A DNA stretch of 64,000 bases from assembly GCF_900105985.1 (NCBI RefSeq), contig NZ_FNUB01000005.1, positions 1-64,000 on the forward strand, in the 5' to 3' direction. Position 1 is the first letter of the stretch. Every line of letters begins with the position of its first letter. This DNA is from Tenacibaculum sp. MAR_2010_89 (GTDB lineage: Bacteria > Bacteroidota > Bacteroidia > Flavobacteriales > Flavobacteriaceae). Under the pieces are notes generated by a model. It was given only the letters and a program-made list of their open reading frames with translations. It searched no databases and was not told the origin of the DNA. A program made the translations under genes and the position numbers. Shown here piece by piece: positions 16,648-25,740 of the stretch.

Positions 16648-18333
16648 ATGCGTTGGACTTTAAAATCAAAACCAAATATTGAAGTTATTCATAAACTATC
16701 CTTAGACCTAGGTATTGATAAAGTTTTATCTAAATTATTAGTTCAACGAGGTGTTACTACTTTTGATGAAGCTAAGTGTTTTTTTAGGCCTTCGTTAGAT
16801 AATTTACACAATCCATATCTTATGAAGGATATGGATTTAGCAGTTGCAAGGATAAAGAAAGCTATTGAAAATAACGAGAATATTTTGGTTTATGGAGATT
16901 ATGATGTTGATGGTACAACAGCAGTTTCACTCATGTCATCATATTTAAAAGAAGAATATGAAAATGTAGCAACCTATATTCCGGATAGATACAAAGAAGG
17001 TTATGGTGTTTCATTTCAAGGAATTGATTTTGCACACGATAACGGGTTTTCTTTAATTATTGCATTAGATTGTGGTATCAAGGCCATAGATAAAGTAGCT
17101 TATGCTTCAACAAAAGAAATTGATTTTATTATCTGTGACCATCACAAACCGGGAAAAGAAATTCCTAAGGCTACTGCAATTCTTAACCCAAAAAGAGAAG
17201 ACTGTAAATATCCTTATAAAGAACTATGTGGATGTGGAGTTGGCTTCAAGTTAATTCAAGCGCTTGGAGAAAAAAACAACAAAACTATAGAAGATTTTAT
17301 TCCTTATTTAGATTTGGTAGCTACTGCCATAGCCGCCGACATAGTTCCTATTACTGGTGAGAATAGAATACTTACTTATTTTGGATTAGAAGTAATTAAT
17401 ACGAGTCCAAGAAATGGAATTAAAGCTATTATTCATCAAACGAATAAAAAGGAACTCACCATAACAGATGTTGTTTTTACAATAGCGCCAAGAATTAATG
17501 CCGCTGGCAGAATGAAACATGGTAATTTTGCTGTAGATTTATTAACCCAATTTGATTTTGATTCTGCAATTAAAGTAGCTTCTACTATTGAAAAATTTAA
17601 TGCTGACAGAAAAGAATTAGATGCTAAAATAACTCAAGAAGCTCTTTTACAAATTGAAGAAAATAACGAACAAGATAAATTCACATCAGTTGTTTATAAC
17701 GAAACATGGCATAAAGGTGTTATAGGTATTGTTGCTTCAAGGCTAATTGAAACTTATTATAGACCAACTTTGGTTTTTACAAAAAGTGGAGATAAACTAG
17801 CCGCCTCTGCAAGATCTGTAAAAGGTTTTGACGTTTATAATGCTTTAGAAGAATGTTCAGAATTTATTGAACAGTTTGGGGGACATAAGTATGCTGCCGG
17901 ATTAACTTTACTTCCTGAACAATATGAGAATTTTAAAAATAAATTTGAAGATGTAGTTTCTAGAACGATACAAAAAGAATTATTAACTCCTGAAATTAGT
18001 ATTGATGCTGAATTGGAATTATCAGAAATTACAACGAAGTTTTATCGCGTTTTAAAACAAATGGGACCTTTCGGGCCACAAAACATGAAACCTGTATTCT
18101 TATCACCTAGTGTTAGAGACAATGGTTATGGTAAACAAGTTGGAGCGGATAAAAGTCATTTAAAACTTAATATCATATACGGAGCAGACAAGAAAACATA
18201 TGGGGCTATTGGTTTTGGTCTTGGCAATAAGATAGAAAAAGTGAAAAATAACTTCGATATCGTCTATAATTTAGATGAAAATACTTGGAATGGTAATACT
18301 TCAATTCAATTAGTTTTAAAAGATTTAAAATAA
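16648..18333 (+). CDS. recJ: Single-stranded-DNA-specific exonuclease RecJ
   Basis: 5'-3' exonuclease on single-stranded DNA, used in recombination, mismatch and base-excision repair. The 561-residue protein has the DHH-family motifs in order: ILVYGDYDVDGTTAVSL, LIIALDCGI, the DHH motif FIICDHHKPG with ATAILNPKR, LVATAIAADIVP, and PRINAAGRM. The DHHA1 domain follows with WHKGVIGIVASRLIE, SARSVKGFDVY and the FGGHKYAAGLTL signature. The C-terminal OB-fold covers about 450-561. It sits five bases after the OsmC-family gene. Confidence 0.96.
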   Translation: MRWTLKSKPNIEVIHKLSLDLGIDKVLSKLLVQRGVTTFDEAKCFFRPSLDNLHNPYLMKDMDLAVARIKKAIENNENILVYGDYDVDGTTAVSLMSSYLKEEYENVATYIPDRYKEGYGVSFQGIDFAHDNGFSLIIALDCGIKAIDKVAYASTKEIDFIICDHHKPGKEIPKATAILNPKREDCKYPYKELCGCGVGFKLIQALGEKNNKTIEDFIPYLDLVATAIAADIVPITGENRILTYFGLEVINTSPRNGIKAIIHQTNKKELTITDVVFTIAPRINAAGRMKHGNFAVDLLTQFDFDSAIKVASTIEKFNADRKELDAKITQEALLQIEENNEQDKFTSVVYNETWHKGVIGIVASRLIETYYRPTLVFTKSGDKLAASARSVKGFDVYNALEECSEFIEQFGGHKYAAGLTLLPEQYENFKNKFEDVVSRTIQKELLTPEISIDAELELSEITTKFYRVLKQMGPFGPQNMKPVFLSPSVRDNGYGKQVGADKSHLKLNIIYGADKKTYGAIGFGLGNKIEKVKNNFDIVYNLDENTWNGNTSIQLVLKDLK

Positions 18334-18359
18334 TTTATTTAGAATAGTTCTAAATTACA

Positions 18360-18367
18360 TATATTTG
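18360..18367 (+). promoter_or_regulatory. -7 element of the small Cys-rich protein gene
   Basis: TATATTTG matches TAnnTTTG and is 18 bases before the ATG at 18386. It rules out the alternative TTG start at 18365, which lies inside it. Confidence 0.55.
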
Positions 18368-18385
18368 CTTCATATAAATTTGATT

Positions 18386-18730
18386 ATGGAAAGCATTTAT
18401 AGAATATATGATAATAAAATAGGTATCTCTTTTAGATGGAAGAATGTAAAATCAAATCTTACTCAAATAATTTTCAGAGATACCGGTTTTCATTTAACTA
18501 CGAAAGAAATTGAGTTTTTTTTAGATAAATTATGTGAAGCAAAAATGCAAGGTACTTGCGAAAATTGCGAAATGGCAGGTGGATGCAAATCTCTTTTACT
18601 ACAAACACCATCAAACAAAGTAAGCATGGCTGTATCATTATTAGAACTTGCCGAAATTGAAGATTTATTAAGAGGCACTTTATTTCAAATACAAATGGAT
18701 AATTATTTGAAAAATCTTTGTAAAAACTAA
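18386..18730 (+). CDS. Small cysteine-containing protein (DUF6686-like)
   Basis: The 114-residue protein starts MESIYRIYDNKIGISFRWKN at the ATG chosen because the promoter -7 element overlaps any earlier start. It contains a four-cysteine cluster TCENCEMAGGCKSLLL (C-x2-C-x5-C plus a C-terminal Cys), then LLELAEIEDLLRGTLFQIQM. I recall this as a small Flavobacteriaceae family, probably DUF6686, with no known function. The cysteines could bind a metal. It is a separate unit between recJ and the convergent nuclease gene. Confidence 0.7.
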   Translation: MESIYRIYDNKIGISFRWKNVKSNLTQIIFRDTGFHLTTKEIEFFLDKLCEAKMQGTCENCEMAGGCKSLLLQTPSNKVSMAVSLLELAEIEDLLRGTLFQIQMDNYLKNLCKN

Positions 18731-18750
18731 AACAACTTCAATAAAACAGG

Positions 18751-19803
18751 TTATTTGTTTTCTTTAATTAAATATAGATAAACAGGATAATGGTCACTAT
18801 ATCCTCCTGTATATTTTCCATAAGAAAAACTTCTAAAAGGATACCCTTTATACCTTCCTTTTTTCTCTGTTAAAAAACGTTTATTAAAGATTGCTGATTT
18901 AAACATTTTGTATGAAGAATAGTCATTACTATCCTTATTTAATAAGGGAAATGTTATCATAATTTGGTCAAATAAATTAATATTATCTCTATAACCTAGC
19001 GTACTAAAGCCTCTTCGAAACATTTCTTCAAAAGGATTATAAATTTCCCCTTCAGAAACATTTGACTTTCTTGACTTCGTTTTTAAAACATTCTTAAAAC
19101 TAGAATTTATAGGATCATCATTAAAATCTCCCATTATCAAAATTTTAGGGTTTTTCTCAGTTTCTTTAATTTTATTAATAATTTGTGATACTTTATACGC
19201 TGCTTTTTCCCTCTTAACACTACTTTTCGCTTCACCTCCTCTTCTTGAAGGCCAATGATTAACTATTAGATGAATTAATTCATCATCTAAATAACCAGAA
19301 ACTAATAAAATATCTCTAGTATAAACCTTCCTATTATTTACATATATATTAGGGTTGAAAACCTCAAAATGAATTGGTTTAAAAAAACGTTGTTGGTATA
19401 ACAATGCCACATCAATCCCTCTTTTATCTGGTGAATCAAAATGTATAATACTATATTTCCTCTTTTTAAGCGACTTCCCATTAACTAAATCTTCTAAAAC
19501 TTTTCTGTTTTCAACCTCGGAAACACCTAGAATTACAGGACTTGTATTTGTTTTTTCTTTTCCTATTTGACTAATAACTTTTCCTAACTTATCTATTTTA
19601 TCCCAATACACTTTTTCACGATTACCTCTAAGTTCCATAATAGGACTAGCCTCATCATTTTTTTCTACATCATTTATTGTATCGAACAGGTTTTCTAAAT
19701 TATAAAACCCCACTGTTCGTATTTTAAACTCTCTATGTCTTTTCTGTGAAAAACAATGTACTAAAGTGAATATTAGCACAAAAGCTAAAGCTTTTTTTTT
19801 CAT
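18751..19803 (-). CDS. Secreted endonuclease/exonuclease/phosphatase (EEP) family protein
   Basis: The 350-residue protein from the ATG at 19803 has a signal peptide (KKKALAFVLIFTLVHCFSQ). Next come the EEP motifs: TVGFYNLENLFDT (catalytic Asn), GVSEVENRKVLEDLV (metal-binding Glu), RGIDVALLY, LIVNHWPSRRGGE, ILIMGDFNDDP (Asp/Asn pair) and the final GYSDHYPVYLYL (Asp-His). All catalytic residues are present, so it is probably an active metal-dependent nuclease or phosphodiesterase outside the cytoplasm. It is divergent from a TonB receptor and DUF5689/lamin-tail lipoprotein. I infer a role in using extracellular DNA or phosphoesters. Confidence 0.88.
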   Translation of the reverse strand: MKKKALAFVLIFTLVHCFSQKRHREFKIRTVGFYNLENLFDTINDVEKNDEASPIMELRGNREKVYWDKIDKLGKVISQIGKEKTNTSPVILGVSEVENRKVLEDLVNGKSLKKRKYSIIHFDSPDKRGIDVALLYQQRFFKPIHFEVFNPNIYVNNRKVYTRDILLVSGYLDDELIHLIVNHWPSRRGGEAKSSVKREKAAYKVSQIINKIKETEKNPKILIMGDFNDDPINSSFKNVLKTKSRKSNVSEGEIYNPFEEMFRRGFSTLGYRDNINLFDQIMITFPLLNKDSNDYSSYKMFKSAIFNKRFLTEKKGRYKGYPFRSFSYGKYTGGYSDHYPVYLYLIKENK

Positions 19804-19929
19804 CTTTTTTTTCAACAAATCTAGCAAAACAATTCAAAAACAACACCTTACAAACCCAAGTAATATTTTTTTTGTACTTTCACTTCACTTTTTATTGCTG
19901 AAAAGAATTAATTAAATTGTTAAAATTGT

Positions 19930-22713
19930 ATGAAAAAGAATAAAGCCACCATTTATATGGTGATGTTGCTTTGCATTAATATGGGTGCACAAAATATTTT
20001 AAAAGGTACTATTATTAATGGAGACACAGAAAAACCACTTCAAAACGTTTTTATTAGTATAAAGCAGATAGGTGTAAATACACTTACTGATATAAACGGA
20101 AATTTTAAAATTCACAACATAGCCAATGGAAAACACTTCCTTGCAATTTCTTTAAAAGGATATGAATCTCAAAATTTCCCTATTCAACTATCAGGTAAAA
20201 CAATAAACCTAGGCATAATTATGATGTATGAAGATATAACAGAAAACATAGGTTTTAGTACTATTACAATTACAGATGATGAATTAAATGATGATACCAA
20301 TTATGCTGATAATATTTCAGGATTATTACAATTTTCAAAAGATTCTTATTTACGAACTGCTGCTTTTGAATGGTCTTCTTCATTTTTTAAAATACGTGGT
20401 TTAGGGTCTGAAAATAACAAGGTTTTAATTAATGGTTTTGAAATGAATAAACTTTTTAATGGAAGGCCACAATGGAGTAATTGGGGAGGGTTAAATGATG
20501 TTTTACGCAACCAAGAATTTAGCATAGGGCTTACCCCTTCTAATTACATCTTTGGAGGAGTACTTGGCTCTACCAATATTAACACAAGAGCTTCAGAATA
20601 TAAAAAAGGAACAAGTATTTCATACGCCTCTTCAAATAGAAGTTATTCACATAGAATAATGGCTACCTACTCCATTCCTTTATCTAAAAAAGGCTGGGCT
20701 ATTACAGTTTCTGCTAGTAAAAGATATTCAAACGAAGGATATATTAATGGAACATCCTACAATGCGTATTCAGTATTTACTTCAATTGAAAAATTAATTA
20801 ACGAAAAACATAGCTTGAATTTATCAGCTATTTATGCACAAAATAGCAGAGGGAAATCAGCAGCAAACACAGAACAAGTATACAACATCAAAGGCTTAAA
20901 ATACAATCCATACTGGGGGTATCAAAATGGGAAAATCAGAAATTCTAGAATAAAAAGAATTAATGAACCAATTATAATGTTAAATCACTATTGGACTCTA
21001 ACTAATCGCTCAACCTTAAATACTGGAATTGCATATCAATTTGGTGAAATTGGTAATAGTCGAATTGATTTTAACGGAGGTAATGACCCAGACCCTACAT
21101 ATTATAGAAAATTACCAAATTGGTTTTTAAGCAATCCTATCTGGATAGATTACAAAAATGCATACAAAGCCCTCACTAACTTCCAAAATGACGGTCAACT
21201 AAACTGGACACACCTTTACGTAGCAAATGAAAAGAGTGGCGATAATGGTAGGTTTGCTTTATATGAAGACCGAAACGATAATAAACAGTTTACTTTTAAT
21301 ACAATTTTAAATACTGAATTAACAGAAAATATAATTTTAACTGGAAAGCTAGAATACAAGAAATTAAAATCTGAAAATTTTGCATACATTAAAGATTTAT
21401 TTGGAGCTACAGGATATTTAGATATTAATAAGTTTGGAGATCCTTCAAAGGATGAATATCAAAACAATTTATTAACTCCAAATAGAATTGTAAAAGTAGG
21501 TGATCGATTTAAATATAATTATCTGCTAAACTCTGAGACCTTTGATGGTTTTGCTCAACTACAACTCAATTATAAAAAGAGTAATTACCATATTGCAGCT
21601 TCTTTTAACAATACAACTTATCAAAGAGAAGGATTATACAAAAACGGAATCTATCCTGGAAATTTACCTGACCCAAACATCCCTAATTCTTTAGGAAAAT
21701 CTAAAAAACTATCGTTCTTTAACTACGGAATCAAAGGAGGCATAACTTATAAAATAACTGGACGCCATTTATTAAACTTAAATGCTGGATACATTACCAA
21801 GACACCTACTATTCAAAACTCTTTAGTCAATTCAAGATCTAACAACTTAACTGTATCTGACATTAGCACTTTAAATAATAAAAAGATAATGTCTTTGGAT
21901 ATAAATTATACAGCAAGAGTTCCTTTTATAACCTCAAAAATATCAGGATACTACACTGGCATAAAAGACGACAGTAATATTGCCTTTTATTATGCTGGAA
22001 GCACGAATCTTTTTATTCAAGAAATCACAACTGGAATCAATAAAAAACATCTAGGAGCAGAATTAGCTATTGACGTTGAATTATCCTCTTCTTTTAAATT
22101 AAAAACTGCAGCTAATATTGGACATTACACCTATAACAACAATCCAAATATTGTACTAACATCAGAAATAAGTTCTGATTCTAAACAGGCAGGATTTGAC
22201 AAGAGAGGGTTTAAAAATTATGGAAAAACTACTCTCAAAAACTATAGAATTCCGTCAGGCCCACAAAGTGCATATTCCTTTGGGTTTGAATATAGAGATC
22301 CAGAGTATTGGTTTATTAGTGTAACTGGAAATTATTTGGATAATTCATTTATTAATATTTCAAACATAAAAAGAACCGAATCCTTTGCATTTGACAATGG
22401 AAAACTTTTTCCACAATTTGACCCCACTGAAGCAGAAAAATTACTTAAACAACAAAAATTAGATGCCTATTTCACACTGAACGCTATAGGAGGAAAAACA
22501 TGGAGGATTAGTAAAAAAAAATACATTGGATTTTTTGCTAGTATCAGTAATATACTAAACCAAGTATATAAAACTGGTGGATACGAACAAGGTAGAACTT
22601 CTAGTTACCAATTAGTAAAAAATGATCAAGTTAATAGTACTCCTAACTTTGGTAATAAATATTGGTACGGTAGAGGAACTACTTATTTCTTAAATATAAA
22701 TTATAGATTTTAA
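19930..22713 (+). CDS. TonB-dependent receptor with carboxypeptidase-like N-terminal domain
   Basis: Outer-membrane beta-barrel that imports a bound ligand using TonB energy. The 927-residue protein has a signal peptide (1-20), a carboxypeptidase-regulatory-like domain (about 22-105, KGTIINGDTEKPLQNVFISI), a plug (about 120-225, FFKIRGLGSENNKVLINGFE), then alternating barrel strands ending in YFLNINYRF with the required terminal Phe. There is no SusD partner, so it is not a SusC pair. The next gene, four bases downstream, is a DUF5689/lamin-tail lipoprotein, and the divergent gene is a secreted EEP nuclease. DNA or a phosphoester is therefore a more likely ligand than a glycan, by inference. 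Confidence 0.92.
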   Translation: MKKNKATIYMVMLLCINMGAQNILKGTIINGDTEKPLQNVFISIKQIGVNTLTDINGNFKIHNIANGKHFLAISLKGYESQNFPIQLSGKTINLGIIMMYEDITENIGFSTITITDDELNDDTNYADNISGLLQFSKDSYLRTAAFEWSSSFFKIRGLGSENNKVLINGFEMNKLFNGRPQWSNWGGLNDVLRNQEFSIGLTPSNYIFGGVLGSTNINTRASEYKKGTSISYASSNRSYSHRIMATYSIPLSKKGWAITVSASKRYSNEGYINGTSYNAYSVFTSIEKLINEKHSLNLSAIYAQNSRGKSAANTEQVYNIKGLKYNPYWGYQNGKIRNSRIKRINEPIIMLNHYWTLTNRSTLNTGIAYQFGEIGNSRIDFNGGNDPDPTYYRKLPNWFLSNPIWIDYKNAYKALTNFQNDGQLNWTHLYVANEKSGDNGRFALYEDRNDNKQFTFNTILNTELTENIILTGKLEYKKLKSENFAYIKDLFGATGYLDINKFGDPSKDEYQNNLLTPNRIVKVGDRFKYNYLLNSETFDGFAQLQLNYKKSNYHIAASFNNTTYQREGLYKNGIYPGNLPDPNIPNSLGKSKKLSFFNYGIKGGITYKITGRHLLNLNAGYITKTPTIQNSLVNSRSNNLTVSDISTLNNKKIMSLDINYTARVPFITSKISGYYTGIKDDSNIAFYYAGSTNLFIQEITTGINKKHLGAELAIDVELSSSFKLKTAANIGHYTYNNNPNIVLTSEISSDSKQAGFDKRGFKNYGKTTLKNYRIPSGPQSAYSFGFEYRDPEYWFISVTGNYLDNSFINISNIKRTESFAFDNGKLFPQFDPTEAEKLLKQQKLDAYFTLNAIGGKTWRISKKKYIGFFASISNILNQVYKTGGYEQGRTSSYQLVKNDQVNSTPNFGNKYWYGRGTTYFLNINYRF

Positions 22714-22717
22714 AAAA

Positions 22718-24673
22718 ATGAAAAAGATATTAACCCAAACAATATTACTTTTTAGTAGTATTTTCTTTTCCTGTGAACAGAATGAAGATTTTTCAACCCC
22801 CATAACAGGAGTTGATAAAGAGTATTCAAACCTAAAATCTTTGAATGAAATTTCAAAATTATTTAAGGGAGTTGCTATAAAGTTTGACAACGATATTACA
22901 ACATATGGCTATGTAATTTCGAATGATAGAGAAGGTAATTTCTTTAAAAAAATTATTATACAAGATGAACCCGAAAACCCAACGATTGGAGTTGAAATTA
23001 GAATTGATGATACCAACCTAAACACAAAATACAACTTAGGTAGAAAAGTTTACATTAAACTCAATGGATTAACTTTGGGAAAACACCTAACTACTTTTCA
23101 AATTGGTATTAAAGGTAGAAATAGCATAAATAGAATAGGTCTACATGAATACTCTAATTTTATTGATAGATCATCGGAAATAGCAGAACTAACACCTACA
23201 ATAGTAACTATTGATAACCTAACTGATAATCATATAAACACTCTTATAAAAATTAACAAGTTACAACCAGAAATAAAAGACCAAACCTATGGCAACCCTA
23301 CTAGTACTGATACCGAAAACAGATACTTTAATAACTGTGAAACCTTTGAAACTATTATTATGAAAACTAGTGGTTTTGCAAACTTTAAAACAGTATCAAT
23401 TCCTAATAAAAATGGCTCAATTACAGCTGTTCTAAACAAACTTGAAAACGATTATACATTATCTATAAGAGATACAAAAGATGTTCATTTAACTGAAGAG
23501 TATGGTTGCAATAGTACTCTTATAAAAAAAAATCTAATTGATATTAGATCCTTATTTACAGGGAACGAAACAAGAATTTCTGAAAACTCAAAAATAAAAG
23601 TAGTTATTACTTCTGATTTTATTCATAAGAACATCACTAATAAAAAAGCTTTTGCTCAAGATTTAACAGCTGGTATAGCATTAAACTTCAATACTACTTA
23701 TGATTTAAATTTAGGAGATGAAATTGAGATTGCAGTTGGAGGATTAAAGCTTAATAAGCATGAAGGTTTGTTGCAATTAAACCTAAAATCTTCAAATATA
23801 ATTAGTATCAAAAAAGGAGTAATCCCTACACCAGAAAAAATCACTATTGAACAGGCATTAACTGGTAATTACGAAAGTAAACTTGTAGAAATTCATAAAA
23901 TCCAGTTTAAAAACATCACAAAAACATATGTAGGATTAAACACTCTAACTTCTAATTGTATTAATAGTTTACCATCATACGTTAACACCGAAGCTACATT
24001 TGCCACTAATTATGTAAGTACTAAAAAGGGGAAAATCATTGGTATAATGTCAAATTTCAATGGCCCTCGGATTCACCTAAGAAAAGTTACTGATATAAAT
24101 TTCACTGAAAACTATGATTGTGGAACGAGTAGTACTGATAACGATTTATTTTTTTCCGAATATGTAGAAGGATCAAGTAATAATAAATATATAGAAATAT
24201 ACAATGGTACTGGTAATACCATCAATTTGTCAAATTACCAAATTTGGGGTTCTTCTAATGGTGGAGGATGGAAAACTGCCAGGCAACTTCAATTGTCAGG
24301 AAATTTAATGACTGGTAAAGTTTATGTTATTTCAACAAATAAATCTACTTCTGAAATCACTGATAATTCAGATTTATCGCTACCCTATGAAAGTCCTGTT
24401 CATCATAATGGAAATGATGCTATTGCTTTAGCTAAAAGAAACGACAAGGGTATATTTAAAATTATCGACCTTATTGGTGATCCAGATAATAATCCTGGCA
24501 TTGCTTGGAGTGTTGCAGGAGTTACTAAAGGTACAAAAGACCATACTTTAATTAGAAAAACAACAATAACAAAAGGAAATACTAATTGGGATTCAAGCGC
24601 TGGAACTAACACTTTAAATTCTGAATGGGAGGTAAAGGATAAGGATGACTTTACATCGATAGGAAAGAGATAA
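22718..24673 (+). CDS. DUF5689 and lamin-tail domain lipoprotein
   Basis: The 651-residue protein has a lipoprotein-type leader (SSIFFSCEQ, Cys at 19). Residues about 35-265 match DUF5689 (LFKGVAIKFDNDITTYGYVI, IIIQDEPENPTIGVEIRID, LGRKVYIKLNGLTLG), with a related second half at about 270-460. The C-terminus (from about 468, DLFFSEYVEGSSNNKYIEIY, then NLSNYQIWGS) is a lamin-tail domain ending AGTNTLNSEWEVKDKDDFTS. Lamin-tail domains often sit next to or inside extracellular nucleases and phosphatases. It is cotranscribed with the TonB receptor and is probably its surface-exposed partner. Confidence 0.85.
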   Translation: MKKILTQTILLFSSIFFSCEQNEDFSTPITGVDKEYSNLKSLNEISKLFKGVAIKFDNDITTYGYVISNDREGNFFKKIIIQDEPENPTIGVEIRIDDTNLNTKYNLGRKVYIKLNGLTLGKHLTTFQIGIKGRNSINRIGLHEYSNFIDRSSEIAELTPTIVTIDNLTDNHINTLIKINKLQPEIKDQTYGNPTSTDTENRYFNNCETFETIIMKTSGFANFKTVSIPNKNGSITAVLNKLENDYTLSIRDTKDVHLTEEYGCNSTLIKKNLIDIRSLFTGNETRISENSKIKVVITSDFIHKNITNKKAFAQDLTAGIALNFNTTYDLNLGDEIEIAVGGLKLNKHEGLLQLNLKSSNIISIKKGVIPTPEKITIEQALTGNYESKLVEIHKIQFKNITKTYVGLNTLTSNCINSLPSYVNTEATFATNYVSTKKGKIIGIMSNFNGPRIHLRKVTDINFTENYDCGTSSTDNDLFFSEYVEGSSNNKYIEIYNGTGNTINLSNYQIWGSSNGGGWKTARQLQLSGNLMTGKVYVISTNKSTSEITDNSDLSLPYESPVHHNGNDAIALAKRNDKGIFKIIDLIGDPDNNPGIAWSVAGVTKGTKDHTLIRKTTITKGNTNWDSSAGTNTLNSEWEVKDKDDFTSIGKR

Positions 24674-24698
24674 CTATTCATTTTATATATTACACGAC

Positions 24699-24726
24699 CT
24701 TAAGTTTTAAAACTTGAAGTTTTTTA
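24699..24726 (+). terminator. Probable terminator after the DUF5689 gene
   Basis: AAGTTTT pairs with AAAACTT, and CTT with AAG across a one-base bulge (24699-24708 with 24709-24719), followed by seven T. The loop is tight, so the base of the hairpin must open. Confidence 0.55.
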
Positions 24727-24754
24727 TAGATATTTATCATGTAAAAAATAGTTT

Positions 24755-25639
24755 ATGTTTTCTAATACTAGAATAACTAAGGCATTTAAAAATGCCAAGA
24801 AATTAAAATTATCTGAGCAATCTAAATACATATTATTTTCTGATTGTCATAGAGGTGATAATAGTTTTGCAGATGATTTTTCTCATAACAGAAAAATTTA
24901 TCATTACGCATTATCTCATTACTTAAAAGAAAACTTTACTTACATTGAGTTGGGTGATGGAGATGAGTTATGGGAAAATAAATTTGATGCTATTTTTAAT
25001 GCTAATAAAGATGTTTACTTATTATTAAAGCGTTTTCATGAAGATAAAAGACTACATTTTATCTGGGGGAACCATGATATGGAATACAGAAATCCTAAAA
25101 ATATAGTAAAGAATTTACATTATTACTATGATACAACTGATGATAAAGAAAAAGAACTCATGATTGGAGCTTCATTCTCTGAAGCAATTAGGCTTGAAAC
25201 AGAAAATAACCGATCTATATTTCTTCTTCATGGGCATCAAGCTGATTGGTTTAACTATAGTTTTTGGAAATTAAGTCGTTTTTTAGTCCGTTTTTTATGG
25301 AGGCCTCTACAAGTCATTGGAGTAAAAGACCCTACTAGTCCAGCCCAAAATCACAGAGAACTTATAAAAGTAGAAAAAAGGTTAGAAAAATGGATTAAAA
25401 AAAATGACAATCAAATGATTGTTACTGGTCATACCCACCGTCCAAGATTCCCTTCTATTAATGAATTGCCTCACTTTAACGATGGTAGCTGTGTTCATCC
25501 TAGATGTATTACTGGTTTAGAAATTGAAAACAACTTAATTACTCTTATAAAATGGCATGTTCAAACTAATAACGATGGTATAATGCAAATAAATAAAACT
25601 GTTTTAGAAGGTCCAGAAATGTTAAGTAAACATTTGTAA
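24755..25639 (+). CDS. Calcineurin-like metallophosphoesterase
   Basis: The 294-residue cytoplasmic protein has all five metal-site motifs in order: ILFSDCHRGDN (D-x-H), ELGDGDELWE (GD), FIWGNHDMEY (GNHD), FLLHGHQAD (GH) and VTGHTHRPRF (GHTH). Relatives include UDP-2,3-diacylglucosamine hydrolases and other phosphatases. The insertion around residues 170-210 (WFNYSFWKLSRFLVRFLWRP) resembles the membrane-facing cap of the LpxH-type group, but the substrate is not certain. It lies between the TonB/DUF5689 pair and the phosphate porin, all in the same direction. Confidence 0.88.
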   Translation: MFSNTRITKAFKNAKKLKLSEQSKYILFSDCHRGDNSFADDFSHNRKIYHYALSHYLKENFTYIELGDGDELWENKFDAIFNANKDVYLLLKRFHEDKRLHFIWGNHDMEYRNPKNIVKNLHYYYDTTDDKEKELMIGASFSEAIRLETENNRSIFLLHGHQADWFNYSFWKLSRFLVRFLWRPLQVIGVKDPTSPAQNHRELIKVEKRLEKWIKKNDNQMIVTGHTHRPRFPSINELPHFNDGSCVHPRCITGLEIENNLITLIKWHVQTNNDGIMQINKTVLEGPEMLSKHL

Positions 25640-25660
25640 AAACTTTTTAAAGAAAAATCA

Positions 25661-25690
25661 TTTAACACAGATTTAACATTATATTTACAT
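25661..25690 (+). promoter_or_regulatory. Three 7-mers at 11-12 bp spacing before the phosphate porin (Pho-box-like)
   Basis: TTTAACA (25661), TTTAACA (25672) and TTTACAT (25684) are direct repeats one helical turn apart. PhoB in other phyla binds 7-bp direct repeats separated by 4 bp, the same geometry. The repeats lie about 50 bases before the porin ATG. Confidence 0.45.
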
Positions 25691-25740
25691 TAGTATTGAT
25701 TACTTATAACGACCAATGTTGCTAAACAATATAAAAGTTA

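Noticed and set aside
19930..24673. SusC/SusD polysaccharide-utilisation pair
   Set aside because: The second gene is DUF5689/lamin-tail, not SusD, and no glycoside hydrolase is nearby.
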